NCBI RefSeq assembly: GCF_900115565.1
Contig: NZ_FOWW01000005.1
Coordinates: forward strand, 1-64,000
Direction: 5' to 3'
DNA length: 64,000 bases
Source of the DNA: Amycolatopsis arida
GTDB taxonomy: Bacteria > Actinomycetota > Actinomycetes > Mycobacteriales > Pseudonocardiaceae
A program made the position numbers and the translations under genes. The notes under the pieces are model-generated. The model made no database searches and was not told the DNA's origin. It saw only the letters and a list, made by a program, of their open reading frames with translations. Positions 54,621-63,936 of this stretch are shown one piece after another. Each line of letters begins with the position of its first letter. Position 1 is the first letter of the stretch.

Positions 54621-55717
54621 GACCCGCTCACCGCCAGTCGGTACCCGCGCTTGACCACCGTCCGCACCATCCGCGCGTCCCCCAGCGCCGCGCGCAGCCG
54701 CCCGACCGCCGTCTCCACCGCGTGCTCCTCACCGCCGCCGGGCAGCACCGCGGTCAGCTCGCGCCGGGACACCACCCGCCCCGGCCGCTCGGCCAGCGCC
54801 CGCAGCACCGCCATCGGCGCCGGCGGCACCTCGCGCAGCTCCCCGGCGACCACCACCGCCTGGCCGCGCAGCTCGAGCTCCCGCCCGGCCACCCGCAGCC
54901 GGGGTGACCGGTTGGCGAGCGCCTGCGCCACCGTCCGGGCCAGCGCGCCGATCCTGGCCCGCTCGGGCCGCAGCGTCGGGATGTCCCGCGCGGCCAGCGG
55001 GCCCGCGGTGATCGGCCCGACGCAGGCCACCGCCACCCGGCTGCGGAGCGCGTCGACCAGTGCCGCCTCCCGACCGGTGCGCGCGGCCATGGCGAACATG
55101 CTCGCCGCGGCCGGCGCGCTGGTGAACGGCATCGCGTCGACGAGGCCGTCGAGCACCGCGTCGATCAGCCGGTCCAACGGCCCCGGGTCGGCGGGCCGCA
55201 CCCACCGGTACACCGGCACCTCGACCACCTCGGCGCCGGCCGCGCGCAGCGTGTCGGCGAACTGCGGCAGCGGCTCGCCGTGCTGCTGCACCGCGATGGT
55301 CCGGCCACGCACACCCCCGTCGAGCAAATGTCGCAGCACCTCGGCGTTGCTCTCCGACGCCGGTGAGTACGCCTCGGACAGGCCCGCCGCCCGCACCGCG
55401 CCCTTGGCCTTGGGCCCGCGGGCCAGCACCGCCGCCGCGCGCAGCCGGGCCCGCAGCTCCTCGCCGACGCCCCAACCCTCGGCGGCCTCCATCCAGCCGC
55501 GAAAACCGATCCCGGTGGTCGCGACCACCGCGTCGACCGGCTCGGCCAGCAGCCGCCGGGTCGCCGCGTGCAGCTCGGTGTCGTCGGCCAGCGGCACGAT
55601 CCGGATGGCCGGCCCGTACCGCACGGTCGCGCCCTTGCGCACGAACAGCGCGCCGAGCTCGTCGGCCCGGCGCGCGGCGGTGATCCCGATCGAGTAGCCC
55701 GCCAGCGGCAGGGTCAC
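54617..55717 (-). CDS. nnaR: HemD-wHTH regulator of nitrate assimilation (NnaR-type)
   Basis: 366 residues from GTG 55717, GTGA overlap with nirD. Residues 1-255 are a HemD (uroporphyrinogen-III synthase) fold with ATTGIGFRGWMEAAEGWG, LARGPKAKGAVRAAGL and PFTSAPAAASMF. Residues about 270-366 form an OmpR-type winged helix (VLRALAERPGRVVSRRELTAVL, AVETAVGRLRAALGDARMVRTVVKRGYRLA). In Mycobacterium smegmatis the hybrid NnaR activates nitrate and nitrite assimilation genes together with GlnR, and M. tuberculosis has the similar Rv0260c. The position between nirBD and a chelatase gene fits. Synthase activity is doubtful. Confidence 0.9.
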   Translation of the reverse strand: MTLPLAGYSIGITAARRADELGALFVRKGATVRYGPAIRIVPLADDTELHAATRRLLAEPVDAVVATTGIGFRGWMEAAEGWGVGEELRARLRAAAVLARGPKAKGAVRAAGLSEAYSPASESNAEVLRHLLDGGVRGRTIAVQQHGEPLPQFADTLRAAGAEVVEVPVYRWVRPADPGPLDRLIDAVLDGLVDAMPFTSAPAAASMFAMAARTGREAALVDALRSRVAVACVGPITAGPLAARDIPTLRPERARIGALARTVAQALANRSPRLRVAGRELELRGQAVVVAGELREVPPAPMAVLRALAERPGRVVSRRELTAVLPGGGEEHAVETAVGRLRAALGDARMVRTVVKRGYRLAVSGS

Positions 55718-56070
55718 GGCACGCCCACCTGCACGACGTCCCCGACCACCCGCACCGGGTACGCCGGCACCCGCACCCCTTCGGCGTCGAGGCACTCGCC
55801 GGTGCGCAGGTCGAACCGCTGCTTGAGCATCGGCGAGGCGACGAACTCCACGCCGCCGGTGTCGCCGAGGATCCCCCTCGACAGCACCGCCGCGCCGCAG
55901 AACGGGTCCACGTTGGACAGCGCGAACACCTCGCCGGCCACGGTCCGGAACACCGCGGCCTGCGCGTCGTCCGGCAGCAGCGCCGCCACCCCACCGCCGG
56001 TCACCAGGTCCGACACCGCGCACACCGGCACCCACGAGCGCCGCGCCGCGTGCTCCGCCACCGCCGTCAT
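55714..56070 (-). CDS. nirD: Nitrite reductase small subunit NirD
   Basis: 118 residues from ATG 56070, ATGA overlap with nirB. Rieske-like beta fold as in NirD, with a small-subunit pattern VFALSNVDPFCGAAVLSRGILG and GVEFVASPMLKQRFDLRTGECL. The Rieske Cys-His pairs are absent, as is usual for NirD. It binds the NADH-dependent large subunit NirB in the cytosol. Confidence 0.95.
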   Translation of the reverse strand: MTAVAEHAARRSWVPVCAVSDLVTGGGVAALLPDDAQAAVFRTVAGEVFALSNVDPFCGAAVLSRGILGDTGGVEFVASPMLKQRFDLRTGECLDAEGVRVPAYPVRVVGDVVQVGVP

Positions 56071-58595
56071 CGCCGCACCACCTCCGGCATTCCCAGGGTC
56101 ACCGGTACCTTCTGCTCCCGCTCCACCCGGAAGGAGATCGTCGGGTCGGGCGTGCCGGGCGCGTTCACGAACGACGCGAACCGCGTCAGCTTGTCCGGGT
56201 CCTCCAGCACGCCCCGCCACTCGTCGGTGTAGCCGGCCACGTGCCGGGCCATCGCCTCGTCCAGGTCGGCGCAGATGCCGAGGCTGTCGTCCACGATCAC
56301 CGCGCGCAGGTGGTCCAGCCCGCCGTCCAGCTCCTCGATCCACGGCGCGGTGCGCTGCAGCCGGTCGGCCGTACGCACGTAGAACATCAGGAACCGGTCG
56401 ATCGTCCGGACCAGCGTCTCCTTGTCCACATCGGACACCAGGAGCTGGGCGTGCCGGGGCATCGCGCCGCCGTTGCCGCCGACGTAGAGGTTCCAGCCCT
56501 TCTCGGTGGCGATCACCCCGAAGTCCTTGCCGCGGGCCTCCGCGCACTCGCGGGCGCAGCCGGACACCCCGGCCTTGATCTTGTGTGGGGAGCGCAGCCC
56601 GCGGTAGCGCAGCTCGAGCTCGATCGCCAGGCCGACCGAGTCCTGCACGCCGTACCGGCACCACGTGGAGCCGACGCACGACTTCACCGTGCGCAACGCC
56701 TTGCCGTAGGCGTGACCGGACTCCATGCCGGCGTCCACCAGCCGGCGCCAGATCCGCGGGAGCTGGTCGACGGTGGCGCCGAACAGGTCGATCCGCTGCC
56801 CGCCGGTGATCTTGGTGTACAACCCGAAGTCCTTGGCCACCTGGGCGATCACCATCAGCTTGTCCGGGGTGATCTCGCCGCCGGGGATCCGCGGCACCAC
56901 CGAGTACGTGCCGTTGCGCTGCAGGTTGGCGAGGAACCGGTCGTTGGTGTCCTGCAGGGTGGCCTGCTCGCCGTCGAGGATGTGCCCGTTGCCCAGGGTG
57001 GCCAGGATCGAGGCCACCGCCGGCTTGCACACCGCGCACCCGGATCCGCTGCCGTACCGCGCGATCAGCTCGCTGAACGTGGAGATCCGGGTGGCCCGGA
57101 CGATCTCGAACAGCTCGGCGCGGGACCGCGGGAAGTGCTCGCAGACCGCGGTGGACTGCTCCACCCCGCACAGGTCGAGCAGCTTTCCCAGCATCGGCAC
57201 GCAGGACCCGCAGCCGGTGCCGGCGCCGGTGCAGGACTTCAGCGCCGGCACCGAGTCGCAGCCCTCGTCGCGGACCGCGCCGGTGATGGCGCCCTTGGTC
57301 ACCGCGTTGCAGGAGCAGATCTGCGCGTCGTCGGGCAGGGCCTCCACGCCGACCCCACCGCCGGCACTGTCGGCACCGCCGGCCGGGGCGAGGATGGCGC
57401 CGGGCTCGCCCGGCAGCGTCCGGCCGACCAGCGGGCGCAGCAGGTTGTAGTCGCTCGCGTCGCCGACCAGCACCCCGCCGAGCAACGTCCGCGCGTTGTC
57501 GGACACCACGAGCTTCTTGTACGTGCCGGCCACCGCGTCGTTGACCACCACCTCAAGCGCGCCCTCGGTGGTGCCGTGCGCGTCGCCGAAGCTGGCCACG
57601 TCCACGCCGAGCAGCTTGAGCTTTGTCGACATATCGGCACCCGGGAAGGTGGCGGGCCGGTCGAGCAGCCGCGCCGCGACCACCTCGGCCATCGCGTAAC
57701 CCGGCGCGATGAGGCCGTAGCAGCGGCCCTCCACCGCGGCGCACTCGCCGACCGCGTAGACGTCCGGCGCGCTGGCGCGGCACGCGTCGTCGACCAGCAC
57801 CCCGCCACGCTCGGCCACGGCGAGCCCGGCGGCGCGGGCCAGCTCGTCACGCGGGCGGACCCCGGCGGAGAACACCACGAGGTCGACGTCCAGCTCGGTG
57901 CCGTTGCCCAGCCGGGCGAGCAGCCGCTCCCCGTCCCGGTCGATCCGCTCGGTCCCGGTGCCGGTGTGCACGGTGACGTCGAGCGCGGAGACCAGCCGGC
58001 GCAGCAGGCTGCCGCCGCCCTCGTCGACCTGCAGCGGCAGCAACCGCGGCGCCAGCTCCACGACGTGCGGCGACAGGCCGAGGTCGCGCAGCGCCTTGGC
58101 CGCCTCCAGGCCGAGCAGGCCGCCGCCGACCACCATCCCGGCCGCCCGGCCGCGCACCGCCGCCGCGTGCTCCGCGGCGGCCCGGATGCCGTCGAGGTCC
58201 TCGATGGTCCGGTAGACGAAGCACCCGGGCAGGTCGTGCCCCGGCACCGGCGGCACGAACGGGCGGGAGCCGGTGGCCAGCACCAGCGCGTCGTAGGGCT
58301 GCCGGTGCCCGCTCGCCGTGGTGACCACCTTCCGGTCGGTGTCCACCGCGGTCACCGGGTCGCCGAGCCGCAGCTCCACGGCGTCGTCACCGACGTAGTC
58401 CGCGTTCGGCAGGACCAGGCTCGCCGCGTCCCAGCTGTCCACATAGGAGGAAAGGGCGACGCGGTCGTAGGCGGGGCGGGCCTCCTCGGCGAGCACGACC
58501 ACCCGCCACGTCCCCCCGGTGTCCTCGGCCCGGACGGCCTCCACCAGGCGGTGGCCCACCATCCCGTGCCCGACGACCACCAACGTTCGACTCAT
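56067..58595 (-). CDS. nirB: NADH-dependent assimilatory nitrite reductase, large subunit
   Basis: 842 residues from ATG 58595, with GGAAGG about 8 bases upstream. The N-terminal FAD/NAD domains (VVVGHGMVGHRLVEA; GLLGLEAAKALRDLG) lead to a BFD-like [2Fe-2S] region with CSCNAVTKG (about 426) and CGSC, then the sulphite/nitrite reductase half with Cys ligands in CVGSTWCRYG (about 641) and CARECAEA (about 679) for 4Fe-4S and siroheme. It reduces nitrite to ammonium. It is the first gene of a nirB-nirD-nnaR-chelatase operon, and a GlnR-like site lies upstream. Confidence 0.97.
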   Translation of the reverse strand: MSRTLVVVGHGMVGHRLVEAVRAEDTGGTWRVVVLAEEARPAYDRVALSSYVDSWDAASLVLPNADYVGDDAVELRLGDPVTAVDTDRKVVTTASGHRQPYDALVLATGSRPFVPPVPGHDLPGCFVYRTIEDLDGIRAAAEHAAAVRGRAAGMVVGGGLLGLEAAKALRDLGLSPHVVELAPRLLPLQVDEGGGSLLRRLVSALDVTVHTGTGTERIDRDGERLLARLGNGTELDVDLVVFSAGVRPRDELARAAGLAVAERGGVLVDDACRASAPDVYAVGECAAVEGRCYGLIAPGYAMAEVVAARLLDRPATFPGADMSTKLKLLGVDVASFGDAHGTTEGALEVVVNDAVAGTYKKLVVSDNARTLLGGVLVGDASDYNLLRPLVGRTLPGEPGAILAPAGGADSAGGGVGVEALPDDAQICSCNAVTKGAITGAVRDEGCDSVPALKSCTGAGTGCGSCVPMLGKLLDLCGVEQSTAVCEHFPRSRAELFEIVRATRISTFSELIARYGSGSGCAVCKPAVASILATLGNGHILDGEQATLQDTNDRFLANLQRNGTYSVVPRIPGGEITPDKLMVIAQVAKDFGLYTKITGGQRIDLFGATVDQLPRIWRRLVDAGMESGHAYGKALRTVKSCVGSTWCRYGVQDSVGLAIELELRYRGLRSPHKIKAGVSGCARECAEARGKDFGVIATEKGWNLYVGGNGGAMPRHAQLLVSDVDKETLVRTIDRFLMFYVRTADRLQRTAPWIEELDGGLDHLRAVIVDDSLGICADLDEAMARHVAGYTDEWRGVLEDPDKLTRFASFVNAPGTPDPTISFRVEREQKVPVTLGMPEVVRR

Positions 58596-58661
58596 CGACA
58601 CACCTTCCGCCACTCGTGCCGTCATACTCGCCAGTGCTCGTGTCCGCGCTGCTGCTGCCGC

Positions 58662-58677
58662 GTTGCGCCGGTGTTAC
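58662..58677 (-). promoter_or_regulatory. GlnR-like half-site pair upstream of nirB
   Basis: On the minus strand GTAAC, six bases, GCAAC, close to the actinobacterial GlnR pattern GTnAC-n6-GnAAC. It ends 67 bp before the nirB ATG, with a possible -10 TATGAC at 58621-58626 and no good -35, as expected for an activated promoter. Confidence 0.5.
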
Positions 58678-58713
58678 GAACGGCTCCGCGCCCCGCCCGC
58701 CGCTCGGTGCGCC

Positions 58714-60105
58714 TCAGACGCCGGCGTGGGCCAGGCTGGGCGCACGCTTTACGGCGAAGCTGCGGCGCAGGTAGAACCACCAGGTGGTCACCACGCAGAC
58801 CGCGTAGAACGCCAGGATCGCCACCAGCGCGGAGGTCAGGCTCCGGTCCGTGCCCTCGAGGGAGAACTTGAACACCAGGTTCACCAGCACGCCGCCGAAG
58901 GCCCCGACGGCGCCGGCGACCCCGACCACCGCGGCGGCCTGCCGCTTGGCCGAGGCCATCGCGGTCTCGGCGTCGGCACCTGGCTCCGCCGCCATCCGGC
59001 GCCCCTCCGCCGCGAAGATCATCGGGATCATCCGGTACGTCGAGCCGTTGCCGATCCCGGTGAGCACGAACAGCAGCACGAACGAGCCGAAGAACAGCGC
59101 GAAGTCGTGCCGCGCCACGCTCACCAGCACCCCGACCGTGCCGGCCGCCATGCCGAGGAAGTTCAGCAGGGTGATCCGCGCGCCGCCCACCCGGTCGGCC
59201 AGCCAGCCGCCGAACGGCCGGCTCACCGAGCCGATCAGCGCGCCGAGGAAGGCCAGCCCCACGAAGCTCTGGAACCCGACGAAGCTGATCTTGATCAGTG
59301 ACGGGAAGGCGAACGAGAAGCCGATGAACGAGCCGAACGTTCCGATGTAGAGCAACGACATCACCCAGGTGTGCTTGTTGCGCATGGCCAGTCGGTAGGA
59401 CGTCCCGTCCGGCTTGGCCTGGGTGAGGCTGTCCATGAACAGCCACGAGCACGCCGCCGACAGCACGATCACCGGCATCCACATCAGCGCCGCGTAGGCC
59501 AGATTCACCCCGGTGCTCGTGCTGATCACGATCGGCACGAACAGCTGGGTCACCGCCACGCCGAGGTTGCCGCCGGCCGCGTTCAGTCCCAGCGCCAGGC
59601 CCTTCTTGCCCTCCGGGAAGAAGAACGAGATGTTGGCCATCGACGACGAGAAGTTGCCGCCGCCGAAGCCCATCGCCGCCGCGGTGAGCAGGAAGAACCA
59701 GTACGGCGCCTGCGTGGTCACCGCGATGAGCAGCATCGCGCACGGGATCAGCAGCAGCGAGGCGCTGGTCGTGGTCCACGCCCGCCCGCCGAACCGGGGG
59801 ATGGCGAACGTGTAGGGCACCCGCAGCGCCGCGCCGACCAGGTTGGGCAGGATGAGCAGCCAGAAGGTCTGGCCGACGCCGAACGAGATGCCGACGTCGC
59901 CGAGGCTGACCACGACGATGCTCATCAGGATCCACACGTTGAAGCCCAGGTGCTCGGCCAGCACCGAGAAGCCCAGGTTGCGCCAGGCGATCCGTCGCCC
60001 GCCGCCCGCCCAGAACTCGGGGCGCTCCGGCTCCCAGTGGTCGATCCACCGTCCTTTCCGGACTTTCGACGGCCGGTCGGTGGGCTGTTCCGCCACGACG
60101 GTCAT
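58714..60105 (-). CDS. narK: Nitrate/nitrite transporter, MFS (NarK-type)
   Basis: 463 residues from ATG 60105, with AGGAGAGGAG about 7 bases upstream. Twelve predicted helices, with the nitrate-porter signature GGGNFSSSMANISFFFPE (about 152-170) and its second-half relative in the GSVSRPFGGWLADRVGG segment. A cytosolic N-terminal WIDHWEPERPEFWAGGGRRIAWRNL is typical of actinobacterial NarK. It imports nitrate and may exchange nitrite. It lies between the nitrite and nitrate reductase genes, same strand. Confidence 0.94.
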   Translation of the reverse strand: MTVVAEQPTDRPSKVRKGRWIDHWEPERPEFWAGGGRRIAWRNLGFSVLAEHLGFNVWILMSIVVVSLGDVGISFGVGQTFWLLILPNLVGAALRVPYTFAIPRFGGRAWTTTSASLLLIPCAMLLIAVTTQAPYWFFLLTAAAMGFGGGNFSSSMANISFFFPEGKKGLALGLNAAGGNLGVAVTQLFVPIVISTSTGVNLAYAALMWMPVIVLSAACSWLFMDSLTQAKPDGTSYRLAMRNKHTWVMSLLYIGTFGSFIGFSFAFPSLIKISFVGFQSFVGLAFLGALIGSVSRPFGGWLADRVGGARITLLNFLGMAAGTVGVLVSVARHDFALFFGSFVLLFVLTGIGNGSTYRMIPMIFAAEGRRMAAEPGADAETAMASAKRQAAAVVGVAGAVGAFGGVLVNLVFKFSLEGTDRSLTSALVAILAFYAVCVVTTWWFYLRRSFAVKRAPSLAHAGV

Positions 60106-60259
60106 GCGGAATCTCCTCTCCTGGCGGGACTCTCGGGGCGCCCGGGCAGGGAGCCGGGCCGTGGTCCGCGGCGGCGGCGACGCGGGGGCTGGAACACCGG
60201 GCAGCGCGCCCGGCGTTGGTCGTTTCGGGTGGTCGTTCGGGGTGCTCAGGCGGTGTTGA

Positions 60260-61783
60260 TCAGGCGGTGGTGGCCAGCCAGTCGGCGATGCCGCAGACGG
60301 CGTCGGCGCAACTACCGCAGCCGGTGGTGGCCCTGGTCGCCGCGGCCAGCTCGGGGACGCTGGTCGCGCCGGCCCGCCACGCGTCGACGAGGCGTCCCTT
60401 GTTCACCGAGTTGCACCGGCAGACCACCGCCGAGGCGGGCAGGTCCACCGGGCTGGCGGCCACCGGGGTGCCGGTCGGCAGAGCCCGGCCGAGCAGCAGG
60501 CCGAGCCGGTCCTCCGGCACAACCGTGCCGCGGTCGTAGAACTGGGTGACGGTGGCGGCCGCGTCCGGCGCGCCGAGCAGGATGGCGCCGGTGACCCGGC
60601 CCTCGCGCAGCACCAGCTTGGCGTAGCGGCCGCGGGTCGGGTCGGTGAGGCACAGCACCTCGGCGGTCTCGTCGGCGACCTCGGTGTGCGTCTCGCCGAA
60701 CGCGGCGAGGTCGATGTCCCTGGCCTTGAGCCGGGTGAGCACCGGGGTTCCGCGGTAGCGCGCGGCGGTGTCGGTGCCGGTGAGCAGGTCGGCGAGCACC
60801 TCGGCCTGCTCCCACGCCGGCTGCACGAGGCCGGACACCGTGCCAGGGTGCCGCGCGCAGTCACCGAGCGCGAAGATCCGGCCGTCGCTGGTGCGCAGCG
60901 CGTCGTCCACCAGCACACCGCGGTCCACGGCCAGCCCGGCGGCCTCGGCCAGCGCGGTGTCCGCGCGCACCCCGGCGGCCACGACCACCAGGTCGGCCTG
61001 CACGTGCGACCCGTCGTCCAGCTTCAATCCGCCCGCGCTGCCTGGCCCGACTCCTCCCAGCTCCGCTCCTCCCTCGCCGGGGCTGGGTCGGTGCTCGCTG
61101 GTCGTCGTCGGGCCGGCCAGATACCGGGCGGCGGTGACGCCCAGCCGCAGGTCGATGCCCAGCCCGCCGAGCGTGCGGGCCAGCACCCGGCCGGCGCCGG
61201 GGTCGAGCTGGCGCTCCATGAGGTGGCCCACCGGGTGGACCACGGTGACCAGGTTGCCACGGCCGGCCAGCCCGCGAGCGGCCTCCAGGCCGAGCAGGCC
61301 GCCGCCGAGCACCGCCACCGGCGCGCCGACCCTGGCGGCGTCGAGGATGCGCGCGCAGTCCTCCAGGGTGCGGAACGGCACCACACCGGGCGCGGGGTCG
61401 CCGGCCTCGTCGCACAGGTCCTCGACCGGTGGCAGCCACGGCCGGGCGCCGGTGGCCAGCACCAGCGTGTCGTAGTCCACAGTGGAGCCGTCGGTGAGCT
61501 CGACGGTCCGGCGCTCCCGGTCGATCCGCAGGGCGCCTACCCCGAGCCGCAGGTCGACCCGGTTCCGGTGGGCCCAGTCCGGCTCGTGCAGCCGCACCGC
61601 CTCCGGGCGCATGGTCCCGGCGACGACCGCCGACAGCAGCACCCGGTTGTACGCCGGCTCCGGCTCGTCGCCGACCACGGTCAGCGCGACCCGTTCGCCG
61701 GCGGGGTCCCGGCGGCGGATCTCGTCGGCCAGCCGCGCACCGGCCATCCCGTACCCGAGCACCACGATCCTGTGAGGACTCAT
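60260..61783 (-). CDS. FAD/[2Fe-2S] electron-transfer subunit of nitrate reductase
   Basis: 507 residues from ATG 61783, ATGA overlap with the molybdoenzyme gene. Two dinucleotide folds (VVLGYGMAGARLADEIRRRD; AVLGGGLLGLEAARGLAG) match the FAD- and NAD(P)-binding half of NirB, and the C-terminus has a BFD-like [2Fe-2S] domain with CRCNSVNKG (about 456) and CGSCADAVCG (about 490). It should pass electrons from NAD(P)H to the nitrate reductase. An extra loop (about 230-255; SEHRPSPGEGGAELGG) is low complexity. The Cys pattern and coupling support NasB-like function. Confidence 0.87.
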   Translation of the reverse strand: MSPHRIVVLGYGMAGARLADEIRRRDPAGERVALTVVGDEPEPAYNRVLLSAVVAGTMRPEAVRLHEPDWAHRNRVDLRLGVGALRIDRERRTVELTDGSTVDYDTLVLATGARPWLPPVEDLCDEAGDPAPGVVPFRTLEDCARILDAARVGAPVAVLGGGLLGLEAARGLAGRGNLVTVVHPVGHLMERQLDPGAGRVLARTLGGLGIDLRLGVTAARYLAGPTTTSEHRPSPGEGGAELGGVGPGSAGGLKLDDGSHVQADLVVVAAGVRADTALAEAAGLAVDRGVLVDDALRTSDGRIFALGDCARHPGTVSGLVQPAWEQAEVLADLLTGTDTAARYRGTPVLTRLKARDIDLAAFGETHTEVADETAEVLCLTDPTRGRYAKLVLREGRVTGAILLGAPDAAATVTQFYDRGTVVPEDRLGLLLGRALPTGTPVAASPVDLPASAVVCRCNSVNKGRLVDAWRAGATSVPELAAATRATTGCGSCADAVCGIADWLATTA

Positions 61784-63936
61784 CCCACTTCCTCCACTGT
61801 GGTCTTCTTGGGCTCGGCCTGGGCGATCCGGACCGCGCAGACCTTGAACTCGGGCATCCGGCTGGTGGGGTCGAGCGCCGGGTTGGTCAACAGATTCGCC
61901 CGCTGCTCGCCGGCGAAGTGGAAGGGCAGGAACACCACGTCCGGCCGCAGCGACGGCACGCACCGCACCCTGGCCGTGGCCGCGCCCCGCCGCGAGGTGA
62001 TCCTGGCGAGGTCTCCCTCGGCGAGCCCGGCCCGCGCCGCGGTGTCCGGATGCACCTCCACATAGGACTCGGGGACCGCGTCGACGAGCTCGGCCACGTT
62101 GCGGGTCTGCGCCCCGGACTGGTAGTGCTGCAACACCCGCCCGGTGGTGGCGTACAGCGGGAAGTCGGGGTCGGGCGACTCGGCCGGCCCGGTGTGGTCG
62201 ACCGGCACGAACCGCGCCCGGCCGTCCGGGTGGGCGAACCGGTCCAGGAACATCCGCGGGCTGCCAGGGTGGTCCTCGGCCGGCACCGGCCAGTACAGCG
62301 CCTCACCGGCGCGCAGGCGGTCGTAGCTGACGCCGGAGTAGTCGGCGGGGCCACCGCGCGAGGCGGCGCGGAGCTCGGTGAACACCGTCTCCGGGTCGGT
62401 CGGGAAGTCGGTGGCCGACCGGTCGAGCCGGGTGGCCAGCCCGGCCAGCACGTCCAGGTCGCTGCGCACGCCCTCCGGCGGGTTCACGGCGCGGCGGCGC
62501 AGCAGCACCCTGCCCTCGAGGCTGGTCATCGTGCCGTCCTCCTCGGCCCACTGCGTGACCGGGAACACGACGTCGGCCAGCGCCGCGGTCTCCGACAGCA
62601 CGATGTCGGCGACCACCAGCAGGTCCAGCGCGGCCAGCCGGTCGGCGACGTGCGCGGCCCGCGGCGCGGACACCACCACGTTGCTGCCGAACACCAGCAG
62701 CGCGCGGGGCCCGGTGGCGGTGCCGAGCGCGTCGAGCAACTCGTAGGCCGAGCGGCCGGGGCCGGGCAGCGAGTCGGCGGGCACGCCCCAGACGTTCGCC
62801 ACGTGCGCGCGGGCGGCCGGGTCGTCGATGCGCCGGTAGCCGGGGAGCTGATCGGCCTTCTGCCCGTGCTCGCGGCCGCCCTGCCCGTTGCCCTGCCCGG
62901 TGAGGCAGCCGAAGCCGGAGCCGGGGGTGCCCGGCAGGCCGAGGGCGAGCGCGAGGTTGATCCACGCACTGACCGTGTTCGTGCCGTCGGCGTGCTGCTC
63001 GGTGCCGCGCGCGGTGAGCACGTAGGCGTTGCGGGCTCCGGTGAGCACGGCGGCCACCCGGCGCTGGTCGGCGGCGGCGACCCCGGTGACCCGCTCGACC
63101 CGCTCGGGCCACCATGCGGCGACCGTGCGCCACATCTCGTCGAATCCAATGGTGCGCTTGTCCACATAGGATCGATTCAGGAGACCGTCGGCCGCGGCTG
63201 CGTGCAGGATCCCCAGCGCCAGCGCGAGGTCCGTGCCGGGCGCGGGTCGTAGGTGGAGGTTGGCCTGTTCCGCCGTCGGGGTGCGCCGGGGGTCGATCAC
63301 CACCAGCCCGCCGGCCGCCCGCGCGGCGCGCAGGTGCTGGACGAACGGCGGCATGGTCTCGGCAGGGTTGGCGCCGACCAACAGCACGGCGTCGGCGTCG
63401 GCCAGGTCGGTGAGCGGGAACGGCAGGCCACGGTCGAGGCCGAACGCGCGCACGCCGGCCGCGGCGGCCGACGACATACAGAACCGGCCGTTGTAGTCGA
63501 TCTGCGAAGTGCCCAGTGCGACGCGGGCGAACTTGCCGAGCAGGTAGGCCTTCTCGTTGGTGAGCCCGCCGCCGCCGAAGACCGCGGTGGCGTCCGGGCC
63601 GGAGGTGGCGCGGATCTCCCGTAGCCGGCGCGCCACGAGGTCGAGCGCGGTGTCCCAGCTCGCCGGGCGGAGCGTGCCGGAGGCGTTCCGGACGAGCGGG
63701 GTGGTGAGCCGGGCTGGCGAGCCCAGCAGGCTGGCGGAGGTCCAGCCCTTCTGGCACAGCCCGCCGGCGTTGGTCGGGAACTCGCGCGGCGCGACCGTCG
63801 GCGCCGCGGCCGCTTCCGTGTCGTCCGCGGCGTCCGTGGCTCGGGCGGTCACCGACATCGCGCACTGCAGGGCGCAGTACGGGCAGTGGGTGGCCGCGCC
63901 ACCCGCCCGCTCGGTGCGGTCCGCGGTCAGCGTCAC
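61780..63936 (-). CDS. narB: Assimilatory nitrate reductase, molybdopterin catalytic subunit
   Basis: 718 residues from GTG 63936, with AGGAG upstream. The N-terminal 4Fe-4S site CPYCALQC (Cys18, 21, 25) has its fourth Cys at 61 in LCQKGW, after an unusually long Ala/Asp-rich insert. CMSSAAAAGVRAFGLDRG carries the likely Mo-coordinating Cys. The rest is the molybdopterin oxidoreductase fold with DPRRTPTAEQANLHLRPAPGTD and a C-terminal molydopterin-dinucleotide domain (TTGRVLQHYQSGAQTR). It reduces nitrate to nitrite in the cytosol and is coupled to the flavoprotein gene. The symbol narB is by family usage. Confidence 0.93.
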   Translation of the reverse strand: MTLTADRTERAGGAATHCPYCALQCAMSVTARATDAADDTEAAAAPTVAPREFPTNAGGLCQKGWTSASLLGSPARLTTPLVRNASGTLRPASWDTALDLVARRLREIRATSGPDATAVFGGGGLTNEKAYLLGKFARVALGTSQIDYNGRFCMSSAAAAGVRAFGLDRGLPFPLTDLADADAVLLVGANPAETMPPFVQHLRAARAAGGLVVIDPRRTPTAEQANLHLRPAPGTDLALALGILHAAAADGLLNRSYVDKRTIGFDEMWRTVAAWWPERVERVTGVAAADQRRVAAVLTGARNAYVLTARGTEQHADGTNTVSAWINLALALGLPGTPGSGFGCLTGQGNGQGGREHGQKADQLPGYRRIDDPAARAHVANVWGVPADSLPGPGRSAYELLDALGTATGPRALLVFGSNVVVSAPRAAHVADRLAALDLLVVADIVLSETAALADVVFPVTQWAEEDGTMTSLEGRVLLRRRAVNPPEGVRSDLDVLAGLATRLDRSATDFPTDPETVFTELRAASRGGPADYSGVSYDRLRAGEALYWPVPAEDHPGSPRMFLDRFAHPDGRARFVPVDHTGPAESPDPDFPLYATTGRVLQHYQSGAQTRNVAELVDAVPESYVEVHPDTAARAGLAEGDLARITSRRGAATARVRCVPSLRPDVVFLPFHFAGEQRANLLTNPALDPTSRMPEFKVCAVRIAQAEPKKTTVEEVG

